Shown here: in pieces, positions 50,125 to 63,200 of the stretch
How the letters are laid out: the number at the start of each line of letters is the position of its first letter
Position numbering within the stretch: position 1 is the first letter of the stretch
DNA from: Nematostella vectensis
Taxonomy: Eukaryota > Cnidaria > Anthozoa > Actiniaria > Edwardsiidae
Direction: 5' to 3'
Assembly (NCBI RefSeq): GCF_932526225.1
Contig: NC_064039.1
Location: forward strand, 2,566,001 to 2,630,000
Length of the DNA stretch: 64,000 bases
The notes under the pieces: model-generated
Database searches by the model: none
The model's input: only the letters and a program-made list of their open reading frames with translations
What the model was told of the DNA's origin: nothing
Position numbers and translations under genes: made by a program

Positions 50125-51873
50125 GGGTCTACAAGGGAAAAATAAATGATAGGCAAAAAGAAAACATAGACGGAAAAGACAAAAACAAAGCAAAAATTGG
50201 GGTGGCTCGGTTCACTGACATAATAGTCGCTCGATTTTGTCACTGACACTAAGGACGGCGGCGCTGGTGTTTGCTGAATATGGGTAGAATAGCGTTATTT
50301 TCAGCATGTTTTTTTCAGTAAAACATTTGAGAAAAAATCCTATGTTCCAGAGAGTCGAACATATATATTTTGTATCCATATTATTAATTTCAAGCTCTAT
50401 GAATAGAAGATGGTCACAAGAATAATATCTATTTAGGCGGTAGTCTAGATTGCAGATTGTCGTGCCTTCGGCATTCGTTCGTCGCGCGTTCGAGTTCTCG
50501 GCGGTTTTCGAGAAGCTCTGAAACCCAGGATGTGACTCCGACTGCTAGGGGCTGCGAAGGAGACTAAAGCGCTTGAACTCAAAATGATTTGGCCAGAGTA
50601 GACTTGAACAGACCCTCAAAATATCTGTGTTTACGTACGTAACAGTATACCTGTTTATTACTTCCCCAGAAAACGCGTACCATGAAATCTTAATGGATAC
50701 ACAGCTTTATAACCAGACATCGGATTTTTGTCATAACTGAAAGAGGTTCGAGTTCCTTTACTCGCTGCAATCCAAAATCGATATCGAAATACGACTGTTT
50801 TAAAGATTCTAACCTTTGGGTGTCCGTTCCGTTGGATAAGAGCCCCACAAATAGTCTACAACCCACCTCGGTGTGATCCGGAGATGGCGACTTTAATAAA
50901 GGAGGGTTTGTAGCGCTTTGATCCGCCAATTAACCTTAGTATCAAGTTTTTGGTTCTGCGTCACGTCCTTATGCACAAGGGCTATAGGATAAGATTGAAA
51001 AAAAAATAATTGTCAATGCAAAATTTCGTAAAAAAAAAACAAAAAACAAGCAGGAACTCTAAAAGGCACTAATTTACGTGCTAAGGAAACCTCCTTAAGA
51101 TAAAATCAAAACAAGAATTTTTTAATAAAGTGTGATCTGAAAAATAATAGTAATCCCCTAAAACTGATATAAGGCTATCATTTTCTAAAGAAGTTGCTTC
51201 CATTTGTCTAAGCTGATGTATCCAATAAATCTAATAAAAAAAGAGAATGGCGTGTGGGTATGTGCGGTTCCAATTTTTAAACTTTGAACAGAAAAAAAAA
51301 CCGAGTACTTCTGGATCATTTTTCAAAGTCCCTGTGCGCACGGGAGGCCCGTATATAAAACACAGCTTTAGAGAACACTATCTTTTTGCTCTGTCGCTAC
51401 GGTGGCGTGCAGAAAACTTGACATTGAAACACACTTCTCGCTTCGCTAAATTGACAGTGGATTACAAAACGAAACTGTCCCGGAACAATTTAAAATCCTC
51501 CCGGCGATAATCTGTCTTGGGGTTTATTTATTAAGATGGATGACAATCTTGAATTATTTTTGGAGTGACAAAATCATAATCCTACCTTTGCTTTGGAAAG
51601 AACTCCCGATAGATAAGGTATTTCATAAAGAAATGCCAGTCCAATACTCGCAAATATAGCGCCTTTAGAACCTGATCATTTGTTAATGATGCACTTGACT
51701 TTGACAGGTAGTGTTATGGTCTTCATTGATCTGCGCACAGTACCCGCAGATTTAATAAATAATAAAAGAAAATCCGTTTATTTAGCCACGTGATCTCAGA
51801 GTAGGAGGCTAGCCTGCCAGCTAATGTTGTGTGACCGACGAGGCTAGAGATGAAGCTAAAAGAAATGGGCGGT

Positions 51874-51904
<31 letters not shown>

Positions 51905-53194
51905 GGCACTCCCCTGGGTACGGGCCTGTGAGTGAAAAGATAGGAAGGGGTTGGGGGTTATTTTCTATAGGCCCAAGAAAAATTCTGACGATGTTAACTT
52001 GACTTTTTATTGCCATAAATACGGACTGCTGTTTAACATTGGTAGTCCGAGCGTTGGCAGAGGCTACTAGCCGAGTAGAATTATTTTAAAACAATTAAAA
52101 TTATTCCAGTCAAAATTTGAAATCGCTGTGCTGTATGTGATGCGGTTGTACCATTTCTTATCATGTTGCGGCGAAGCTCTCTGGACTGCAGAACTATTCA
52201 CTTATTTTACGGAGTTTTATTTCAACTTCTAGGTTTTGGGATGTTGCTATGTGGTGTGTGGTCTCCCATTTTACCACAGGCTAATTTATCAGGTATCTCT
52301 TGTGCAAACGAAACGGACCCTGGATCCAGTCCGTATTCGTGATCCTAGACACGCAGCATCTCTTGCCACCAGCAAGGAAAACTGGTAAAACCTGTTTTCT
52401 TGTCTTTTGAACAGGTGAAAAGAAAAGGCTTTGGTTACTACAAAACAATAACTGATGTGGCGAGTAAATTAAGACTGGCATTTTTTCTCATGAGACAAAT
52501 CTCTTAGATCTTTAAGTTCAATCATATGGGTCTCGTGGTACTTGGATAGATCAGATATCTTCCTGTCTTTGCAACAGTGCGAAGCTGTGATGAGCGAAGT
52601 TGGATGAGCTGAGCCGGCTGAATCAAAGAAATCAAAGATACATGAACTGTGAGGTATGAGAAGCCGGACGTTAACCGCGCTGAGAGATTGCGCAGTTTAC
52701 ATTTGATAAATTATCAAAGTTGCATTTACTGCTCAGTTTCAGACTTCTAATAGACTCGCTCTATATTTTGCAAATCAGGATTGGAAGAAAATCGCATGGG
52801 TTTCCATTACAATCCTGGAATACTTCCTACAGCCTCATTAGAGCAGATGAATGAATCAATGCAAAATTAGATTGATGACTCGCAATTCGCACATTATCCA
52901 CAGCTGCTTTTATGGAGCATCATCATTCTAATGAATGTCATCTTATTCGATGTCATTCACTATGATAGGAATGCCTCTGAGGGAAAAGAAATGCTACAAA
53001 AGAGAGTCACATTCTTTTGTTGCAGTCACCAGAGTTCATGCTGCAACCCCCCCCCCCTCCCCTCTCCTTGAAAACAATCCTGGAACCGCCCTAGGCTTTA
53101 AAGGGGCGTATTGAGGCTTTTACTTTTGTGAATGTAAGAGTAAAGGTGCCCTTACTGAAGTGTTCGCGTTTTCTTTAGGCATACGCTGTTCACG
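50125..53194. other. 3-kb interval between two divergent genes
   Basis: Holds the 5' UTR exon(s) and promoter of the sulfotransferase (minus) and of the orphan gene at 53195 (plus), not resolved. A 51875-51908 tract of (GT)n and G is simple sequence. A 59-codon frame at 52163-52342 is listed separately. Otherwise nothing recognised. Confidence 0.5.
52163..52342 (+). CDS. Possible small membrane-anchor ORF or first exon
   Basis: Open for 59 codons: MLRRSSLDCR, then a hydrophobic stretch (LFYGVLFQLLGFGMLLCGVW) that could be a signal anchor, then SPILPQANLSG. A gtatct donor-like site sits at about 52290. Splicing to the known acceptor at 53180 puts a stop immediately in frame, so it is not an alternative first exon of the next gene by that route. 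It could be an isolated exon of an unseen gene or chance. Confidence 0.2.
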   Translation: MLRRSSLDCRTIHLFYGVLFQLLGFGMLLCGVWSPILPQANLSGISCANETDPGSSPYS

Positions 53195-55896
53195 ATGAAG
53201 ATCTCGACCAAGAGAAACCTTGGAATCGCCGCGTGCCTTATCGTCATTACGATAGTGGTGATGTACTCTTACTGTGGTGGTCGTTCGTTCTGCTACTCTT
53301 TCCCCTTCTTTAACCATGTGGGCAGCAATCAGCTGGTAGTGACGTCACTAATCGTGGATCCGGCCGAAGAAGAGCATAAGGGAGGCTCAACATCGCTTGG
53401 AAGAAAAGGTAGGGTAAGAAGGTACTTTGAAGTGTCCGCATATGGAGGGACAATTTACAGAGTTTGATTATTCGCAAGAAAATCAGGGCCTTGCGGGAAG
53501 TGACCGCTTAAAATAGGGTGTAACGGATGGAGGTCTGTTGCACGGATATTCCACTGGACTAATGTATTTTACCTTATATATAAAGCATTCTACGGTCGAT
53601 AACGTAGGGGAACCGGAAAAAGAAAACTGGCGAATTTTACAAATTCAAATGATATACAAGCTAGGAGATAGGGCTAATACCAACATAGTGTTAGTATGTC
53701 TTGTGAAACACTGTATTTCTTTTTTTCTTGGATATTGAAATTCATCGTTATTTCAGAAAATTTTATTATTCTATTTTGTGGTTCAGCAAAAGAATGATAT
53801 CGTTTTTATGCCTTATCCCACAACCTTCAATAAGAGGTGATGAACACATCCTGAGCTCTGTTAACTGGACAAGAATAACAGCAATAATTTGTTTGAATCT
53901 GGCTAGGAGTTTGACCTCCTAGCCGCATAGAATGATGCCGTTTTTATTGTAGATAAAATTTCACAGTGGTTCAGCGTGATAACTTACACCAGGTAGGACG
54001 CTTCACTAAGAGGATCTAATTTTTACTACAGGTACCCTCCATTTCTACATCAAACATGATCCGTCCTTTGGCAAAGAGCACACAAGCGACACTAAACCTG
54101 ACAAGTTTGATGATGACTCAGGCTGGGACCCACCAAGAACACGGACCCACAGACTGCGCCCGCCTTCGGACATCACAGGAAAAGTTGCCGAGGAGATCCT
54201 CCGCCGAGCAAATGTTTCAGAGGAAGAGGCTAACAAGGAGCTAATCAGAGTCGAGAAAGTAGACGAAAAAGTCGATCGCGAAATACCCAAAACAAATACA
54301 TCGTTCAAGTCTTCTAAGAAAGGTTTGGTCGTTTCTAAGAATAAAGGTTACCCTAGAAAAATAAACTTTCCATGGCATATGACACTGAGCAAGAATAAGC
54401 AGGTCGTAGATGGACGGTGGTTTTGGAGTAACAAAAAGGGAAGGAAATCTGAAAATACAACAAGGGGTAAGCAAACAGGCGAATCTAGAGGGATATATCG
54501 TATCAACACAATTGAAGTTCCTCGAAGACGATACAAGAGTCAGTCTCGCAACTATGACAACACGCACTCCACGCATACGTCAAACGGCACACATCAACAC
54601 GTGCACCAATCAGCAAAAAGAAAGGTTCCAGTGAAAGCGCCTAAAGTCAGATTAGATGGGACAAACGAAGAATCCAGCTCATGGCTACAAGAGGAATCAG
54701 GAGAAACGGAACCGTCCGGAAATGGTCATACTAAAGAATTCCACACAAAAGGCGGGTCATCAATAAAGAGTGGAAATTCTACTACGAGCAGATCCCTATC
54801 GATAAACCAACAAAGTGCCGCATTGAAGAACAATTCCACGAGGGGTGGGGCGGCGGATGAGGTCTCGTTTCACCATCTCTTAGCGTACATCAGTAACTTG
54901 GAGAAACACCGGACCCAGTCAAACCTGGACAAAGCCGTCCATAAAGACGAGACGGACTTGTATGATCAACTCGTCTCCCTGAGGGACTCTTACAAACGCG
55001 GTTCTTTTAACCTCACAAAAGCCTTAAGTGAACTGGTGGGTAATAACACTCGCGTGGGCTTCGTGGATAACACGCGCGAGAGGCTACGCAATGCAGGATT
55101 GGTGCTTAAAAGGCGGGACTTTGTCGGGAGTGACAGGGAATTGATCAGGACTAAAAGAGAGCCTGGCTATCTTGATAATGCAACAGGGGAAAAGACCTTG
55201 GAGTTACGCAGACGAAGTAGCGAGAAGGAACTTATAAGAGTTAAGAGAATCTCAGAGGAACAAGATGATGATGATGCTGGTAGTACAACAAAGATGCATA
55301 AAAGATCGTCACTACCAGACTCTACTAAGAGAAGCAACACTAGTCAATATAACATGCCAAGTGAACAAGGAAATAATAATAATGTGAGTTATGGTAGTGG
55401 TACAGCGATGGTTTATGGGAATGTGGTACAAGGAAGTCCGTCACCTGATTCTTCTAAGAGGGTCCACACTAATACATTAATTCACGGTTTTCACAACAAC
55501 ACCTCAAGTCACCGACAAGCTAATGTGGGGAGAAATCGTACCACAGCGAAGGCGCATAGAGGCATGACGCGAAGAAAGCTTTCACCAAGTATCACAGTCT
55601 TTACTAAGATTAGTAACACTAGCAAATATATTGACGGCGACGCGCCAAGTCACCAACAAAAGCTAGATGGGGCGAAATCAATGAGAGACGGCATGAACAG
55701 TGCGAACAACAACAAAAGGAATACAACAAAATTGTCTGAAACTGGGGCGATGACAGCCCAAGAAAATACAGGTGTAGTAATGAAAGTAGTATCTAACTCA
55801 GTTGGTAAGGTAATTACAGCACAACTTGAGAGTCCTGTGGCGCAACGTAATGAGAGGGATCTGGTGCGAGACAAGAGATTTGATGTCGACGATTAG
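53195..55896 (+). CDS. Orphan type II membrane protein, disordered and N-glycosylation-rich
   Basis: Not recognised as a known family. Two coding exons, 53195-53408 and 54032-55896 (phase 1, donor gtaggg, acceptor ctacag), 692 residues. A pyrimidine tract and AG at 53179 just before the start imply an upstream noncoding exon. Basic cytosolic tail MKISTKRN, transmembrane residues about 9-26 (LGIAACLIVITIVVMYSYC), then a long polar lumenal or secreted region rich in N, S, T, K and R with more than a dozen N-X-S/T sites. A motif ELIR[VT]xx occurs three times (KELIRVEK near residue 140, RELIRTKREP near 344, KELIRVKRIS near 382), two with Lys-Arg directly after. PDS[ST]KR occurs twice. Most of the lumenal part has no predicted globular domain by eye. 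AATAAA signals at about 56097-56106. It could be a Golgi or extracellular protein cut at basic sites; that is inference. Confidence 0.75.
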
Positions 55897-57211
55897 CCAT
55901 AGGTCTATCAACGTATCACGTGAACAAATTCCTCTTGACTTCCATGTCAAGGTCACATAATGCCAAAGGCAGGGTGAGATGGGCCGAGCATGTAACAAGT
56001 TGTGCATTATCACATCATGTGATCCAAATCGACCAATCGGGTCGCGTAAAGACAAACGCAAATAATGACGAAGAAGATACAACCGAATCTTCTGAAAATA
56101 AATAAAGATAGATCAGCCTAGTCCCTTGGATTCTGCACGAGGTTACTTTGGATGGCCGTGAGATTAGAGGGGAGATGAGAGAGATGACTTCATATTAACC
56201 ACAGGGAACCCTAAACACCACAGGAATCCCGAAAGAACACAAGGAACTAGGCGTAGTTTGGCCGATGTGGTGCTTAGCCATCGTAGTCAATACAAATGAA
56301 TGCGCTTTACAAACTGAGGCATAAGATATCCAGAGGGGGCTACAAAAGTAAGGAGCAAAATCAGAAAACAAACAAGGATCTTGGTCATCAAGATTTCTTT
56401 CCCGATCCCATTCTTATAACCTGCATTATAATATACTATGTTTCTGACTTTGATTTCTATCTGCATTCATGACGTATACCAATCTATTTGCCGCTACGCA
56501 GGCTAAGTAACAATGGCCACTTAGGCCTTGAACAAACGGCGTTCTTCTGGTGTATCGTTTCAAAATTAATATAATACAATACAATAATCTTTATTTATAG
56601 ATTATTGATAAACCGTTCCAAATGCAAATTCAAATATTTACTTAAAACAAATGATACATTTGCATTTGGAACGGTACATCAAAAGAACGGCGTTTGTTCA
56701 TAGCCTAAATAAGAATATTTTCGTTTAGTATCAGCTGTGTTCTTGTGATCGTGTATAATGACTGCAACAAAAGTCTACTACATGTACACATAACAATAAA
56801 GGCACCATCCAAATACTAAAGCCCCACATTGTTTCTCCATATACCTGATCCCTGTTAAACGGTCAAATGAATCCAGCGCGGCGTATAGACGCCCCGGAGC
56901 GTAAAATTTCCTTGTTTAAACACCCTATCAAACGGTCAACCAGAAATGATAGCCAATTTGTGACCACATTTTGCCGGATTCCCCTATAACGACTCCCATC
57001 TTTTATATTATTTGGCTCAGGTACGACTCTAGAAATAATACAAAAGAACTCATGGTCTTCAAACTAATGGGTTGAGATATAGCTATTCTCTTGTGCAGCC
57101 GTTCTCGGCATATCCAGAACGGCAATGACATACGAGAGACTGAAATTTATAATGTCATCTGGTCATCCCATCAAAATAAAAGCCTGATGGACCGTGTCTT
57201 TAGGTAATATT
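55897..57211. other. Convergent interval between orphan gene and SCYL2
   Basis: Contains polyadenylation signals for the plus-strand gene (about 56100) and the inverted-repeat element at 56523-56706. No other gene recognised. Confidence 0.55.
56523..56706. mobile_element. MITE-like inverted-repeat element
   Basis: Left taggccttgaacaaacggcg with gttcttctggtgtatcgttt; right aacggtacatcaaaagaacg with gcgtttgttcatagccta; both arms of about 45 bp. Related to 12117-12238 and, at the ends, to 12868-13021. Confidence 0.85.
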
Positions 57212-60200
57212 TTAGCCAAATATGTCCTTCAGATCATTGGCTGATCCACCTTGAGGGGTAGACTGGAACGGAGGCGGCTGAGGTCTCATGACATTACCCG
57301 TCATTCCTTGCGGCTGTATAAAGGGCCCGGATGACGACGTCATGGCACCACTGCCGTACTGCGGTCTCATGCCCATCGTACCTGAAATACGAAGTGTTAG
57401 TGTACAAAGCATTACAGAGAACGACCCTTGAACCGCACTGCCAATCAGTTGGTCACTTCATCAAAGCTCTAAATCAACAATCAATGAGATTGGATTAAGG
57501 CAAATAGAAATTTAACTAACAGTTATAACGTATGTGGGTTATAAAAAATTGTCTGGAATACAGTGACTTTCGTGGGTCGAGATGGGACATCTGATATTTG
57601 CCTTTTCATTCACATGTGCCCCTTCTGATTTTTGTGTCGCGATTGTTTTGTTTTTTTTGGCGACGGAAGCCATTTCGCAGGCACGGCGGCCGTTAGACCA
57701 CCAATCAATTAGAGAGCGTTGAAAATCAACAGCAACGCAAAGCTTAGAAACAATTCGAACTTTATTCAATCGCTGGCTTTGTGTTTATCGGTATTTTCTC
57801 GGTGACAGAAGCTGGGAAGGCGATCCACTATGATGGTGTTGTGATCGATCTAAAGCTGTGACGATGCAAAGTTGGAAGAATTCGGAAGTCGTGATATTGT
57901 CGTCTACCAAAAGCAGCTTGACTCGGATACAGTACGAAAAACACAAGGTGCACGTGTGAGTCTAATACTAAGTTTTTACTAAACCCAGGCCAAACATTCA
58001 AAAATAAGAGTGTCTAATTGAAGAAAGGTACACTACATCACTCAAAAGCACATGAATAAAAATCTCTGATGTTTGATGTTATTGCTACCACAGTAACAAA
58101 ACTCTTATTGGACTTCTGGTCTTATCTTCAAGGTGTGTCAACTTACCCGAGCCTTGAGGTCCTTGTTGACTCTGCAGAGCACTGAGCGACTTCTTGCTCT
58201 TATTCTGTAAGTGACTCATCTCCGGGGCGAACAGCGTGTCAAGCACATTAGTCGTCTTCCCCTGCTCTGTCCGACTCAAGCCGCTTGATGGTGTCCAGGA
58301 AGGACCAACAGGCTTGGTTTCCAGGGGTCTACTCTTCCCAATACCAGCACCCCCTCCAGGCATCACGCCCATACTGTTAGATGCCCCCAGAGTGTTCAAA
58401 TTACCAGACGATGACATAGCTCCGAAATTTCCGTACCCACTAGAAAAAGTAGAAGTACTGAACGTACTGCTCGGTGCTGCGCCAGTGTTGAATGCACCGA
58501 CAGACATTGTTCCTGTATTGAATGATCCTCCAGTTCTTTGGCTTCCCATGTTGGATCCGTAAGACATCCCTATTGATCCCATACTGGAGTTGTTTGACAT
58601 AGACGTACCCCACGTATTGGAGCCAGAAGCTATTCCTGATGAGCGCATGCTGGTCATAGCACCACCACCAGATGGGGTGTTACCACCAAGCATCGGCATC
58701 GAGGAATTCAAGGCAGACCCCATAGTATTGGGCGTGGTACCACCCATGGGCGCTTGCTTTTGCTGGAACAGCTGGTCCATCGACGATGAAGGTGAATTCC
58801 GTAATGACGATGAAGGTGAATTCCGTAATGTTGACGGTTGCGAGAAAGAAGCTTGTGAGGGTGAGGGTTTCTGAAGGAAATAACAATCGCAATTGAAATC
58901 ATTATATTGGAAGGTTTCTGCGACAACATAAACCGCAATGATTCGAATAAGCACCCTCCTTTAAATAAGCAGCCCCTCCCTAATAAGCGCCCCTACCCTA
59001 CCCCTAGAAATATCCCAACAAAAGCATCAAATGAATGGTGCAAATCTGCATTGCATGTTATATAGTTCGCATTGACATTCTTATATTACAACGATATTGT
59101 CATCGATTTATAAATAATCTAACAGCATTTTTACTGTCGTTTCAGTATGTCGCAAATAAAGTTTGATTCTTAATCGATTCAAAGCTGGTATTTTCAGCTG
59201 AAATGAATTTAGCGCCCCCTCTTCAATAAGCGCCCCTCCCCAATAAGCGCCCCCACCCCAATAAGCGCCACCTCTCCAATAATCACCCCCTGTCCAATAA
59301 GCGCCCCCTCTCCAATAAGCGCCCCCTCACCAATAAGTGCCCTCACCCCAAAAGCGCCCCCTCTCCAATAAGTGCCCCTTTCCAATAAGTGCCCCCTCTA
59401 AAATAAGCGCCCCCTCTCCAATAAGTGCCCCTTCCCCAATAAGCGCTCCCTCTCCAATAAGTGCCCCTCTCCAATAAGCGCCCCCTCTCCATTAAGCGCC
59501 CCCTCTTTAATAAGTCCCCCCTCTCCAATTAGCGCACCCTTTCCAATAAGCGCTCCCCCAAATACCAGAAAAATTAAATAAGTGCCCCTGGCGTATATTC
59601 GAATCATTACGGTAACTTGCATGTAAAAATCTTGTGAAACCACAGCCACAGGAATAAGGTATATCGTCACATCATGAGGCATATCTTTTAGACAGAACCG
59701 TTGCGTGCTTTCGGAGGTCAATAAGAAAGTTTATTATTGAATACAGAGAATGTTTACCTTGTTAGTATCAGAGGAAGCAGGTTTCAACATGGACAATTCG
59801 GACACACTAAGAAGATCCCCATTCAGATTGGCACCCTTTGAAGAATCATCTTCTAGACCAAACAGCTTATTGAACTGAAAAATAAATAAATAAATATACA
59901 ATGTCCATCTTCCTCTTCTAAGGAAATCACAAAATTGGCGGTGGGTAAGCAGGTCAACATACCTCGGTGTTATTGGTTGCATTACTTTTAGCTGGAGACC
60001 CAGTTTTTTTAGTACTCTGTTGCTCTAGAATAAAACAATGCTCAAATCAATATATACTTCAACAGCAAAAATGGGAAGAGGACTTGATAACTCAAAGAAA
60101 GGGATGACATGATTGTAATGATGAAAGTGATGATGATGATTTTAAAAATAAAATCATCAAATTAACGCTTGTCAAAGAGATCCTTTCACAAGCGTTAATT

Positions 60201-63200
60201 TAAAGTTATGTTAATTGATGCCAATTATATGGTTGTAAAGTATACCCCATTTTCAAATAAAGTTGCACTGTGAGAATCCATGTGTTGTAACCCGCTATGC
60301 ATCAGAGAAAACATTAAGGGAAATCCGCATTGTCACCAGTTTACTTCGGGAGGTCCGACGGGAACCTCAACCGTTAAAAGACAAAAAAATCTATTAGAAT
60401 CCGAGATATTTAACTGGCCATCCGCTCTAATTTATCAATCACATCCTCAAAGAAACTTCCAATAGACACACTGCTTTCAATATTTTGAAAGATTTTTCGC
60501 GTTTTCCGTTAAAAATCATCGGATATTGTTAGGTAATCGACCGGAAGTAAACTGGTGACAATGCAGCTTTAACATAACAATACCAAAATAACAGACATAC
60601 AACATACACAATGCATGTTAAATAGGACACATTGATTCTCAATGGCAACACTATGTAATATATAGGGTCATAAAACTATAGGTTCCTAAATGGTCTACAG
60701 TTGTAATGGCCTTGCATACATAAATACATACCCTCTGGAAGGGGTTGACCCTCAGCAAATGCTCTATCAATCTTGGACACCAAATCATCAAGTTGCTTGG
60801 CTTCTTGGACTTCTTGTGCAAACTTCAACGATGACCTAAAACATATTGCTCCATGTCAACGTTAATCAAACCAAAGGAAAAAAAATACTCTCAGCAACTG
60901 TATACAGTATGTAACGTTTCTTTTGAATCTGTGGTATTTTTTTGTTTACACTTTTTATTTTTATTCGTTGAGTAAGTGTGGTTTTCAGAAAATCGTGAAA
61001 TACTTTTAGTTATCTTATCTTATTAAGCACTTAAAAAAGACTTACTACACTGTAAGTCTTTTTTGCGCTGCTTGACTATTACACTTTGACATTAGACTTT
61101 GTTGCATGGGTTTTTGAAAACCATTCTAATAAGGGCAGGATTTTGAAAGGGTACTAGTATAAAGTTGTTCATGAATTCCATGAGCAATTTCGCGAACTCA
61201 TGTCTCAAGAATGGTACAGTACTAGTGATGTGTGCATACATGTATCTGGTACCTAGCCTACAAACAGTAGCTCTGTGCAGGAAGGAAGTGCCCAGATAAG
61301 GTCACTTCCCCACACAGTTTTTCAGCAAAAGAACTGTTTAAGAAAGTAGGTAACTTCTTATTTTAGTTAGCAACTTACTGTGTCTGCTCCTGCATTTTGC
61401 CGAGTTGTTCAAGTTTAGCTTTGTGCTCCACCTCCACACGCTTGATCATGTCCCCAAGCAATTTCATGTATTGGGAAAACTACGCAAAAGCAGAAAGTTA
61501 TGCATTATTATAGAACGACTCTATCAAATTCAACACAATAGACATGTAGTTGACTGTGCCTTGCAAGTACTTTTTTGTTCATGACAAGCTGTGACATCAT
61601 TTGTGCATGTTAAATGACAGACCCATGCAAAAATGAGATCTTTTTGTTAAATAGACTTAACACATATAAGCCATAAATCAACAAGATGAACAAACGAAAC
61701 ATTAATGGAACATAGCTTTGATAATGTACGAACATTATTTTAGTGATGACTTTTTCTTATTTCTTAGTCAACAATCTGAGGTAATTAGGCAACAAGTGCC
61801 CTAAAGGCATGGCTAAACTAAGATTTATGTGACACACAACATGTATTTCCCTTGTTTCCAAATGTTTCCACATTTAGCCACTGCCAAAAACAGTATACAA
61901 CACAAAAATGGATTCACAAACTAGAAAACAGGCTGCACACTACATGTTGCCCCGGCGACTCATTTGCATACTAACTGGTTACCATCCTAACCTGTTTCAG
62001 GTTCAGTGATGGCTCTACTGCGAGAGGGAACAAATATGGTATGGCCCTCATTGCTAGGTAATCCTTGTCCATACCAAGCTTCTTGTGAACCATGGTCTGC
62101 TTGAATATGCCTTTTGAGCAACACAGCAGGTTAGTAATTGTTTGATTCGTACATCTCCAATGTGGCGAAAAAACAAACTCCAGAATTTAAGGGATATTAA
62201 TGCAGGGTCTCTAAGTGTATGTAGATCTCCAAGTTAAAAAAAATATTTTCCTTATAGAAACACTGCATCACAGGAAATATCCTGGTTAAAAAATGGGTTG
62301 GAAAAGAAAGTGAAAAGGTTTTGTTCTGTAGGAGGGGGATGTAATTGTTCTGAAAGAAAAAGTTTCAATAGATTTGCATATGTAGTCTAAATACAAAATG
62401 TTTGGCAAGGGGTACCCAGTATAGCCATGAGAGTTGGTGCCTCCCTAGATGGAATTTGTGCCAGGAATGGCAAGATATCCTCAATCACTAGGTACTTGTC
62501 AAGGTGCTCCAGGATCTTTCCAAAGCATACCAGGCAATTGACACGCACCTTTGGAAAAAACAAAGAAAAAACCAACAAAATGTAGTATTGATGCTGATTA
62601 CAAAATTGAAAGGTGAATTACATGGCCCTTGGAAAGGGAGGGGCTGGGAGGTGATGTAGAGGGGGGTTGAAGTACTTGTTTTTGGTAATTCAGTTAACTA
62701 CCATGGCAATTTTGGACCCTTGAATATCAAAGAACTCAGCTCCAAATTTGGGGGTGGTCTATGGTATGCGTTTTTGAAATTGGCGTTGATAAGATAAGTG
62801 AAATGCTGAATTCCAAGACCATTGATCATAAATTTCTGTGCCATGTTTCACACAATTTCATTCCATTGTATCCTGTACTTACAGATAGTGATGAAGTCTG
62901 TAAACACAGAGTCTTAATCCTAGGGATAACAGCATTCTTCATTGATGGATAGTCAACCATACTGGCAAATTTTGGGATAACATTCAACACCATTTCCTGT
63001 AGGGGGAAGAATGATAAATTATTTAATTCAATAATCTGTTTTTACATTTCTTTCAAAGACATTTTCTTCTTTGTGTCTTTCGTACCAAGGAGGACCCATA
63101 AAGAACCATACGCTACGTACCTGTTCCTACTAGGAGGCCTCATAACGAACCATATGGAATGTGTATTTGTACTGAGAAGGCTACAGTACATAAAGAACCA

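Noticed and set aside
50690..50929. 79-codon minus frame
   Set aside because: No recognisable domain or splice context; length is within chance expectation.
53409..53418. Alternative donor gtaaga at 53414 for the orphan gene
   Set aside because: A better donor match, but splicing there throws exon 2 into a frame with early stops; the gtaggg donor at 53409 keeps 620 codons open.
57539..57769. 76-codon minus frame inside a SCYL2 intron
   Set aside because: Lies between well-supported SCYL2 exons whose phases join without it.
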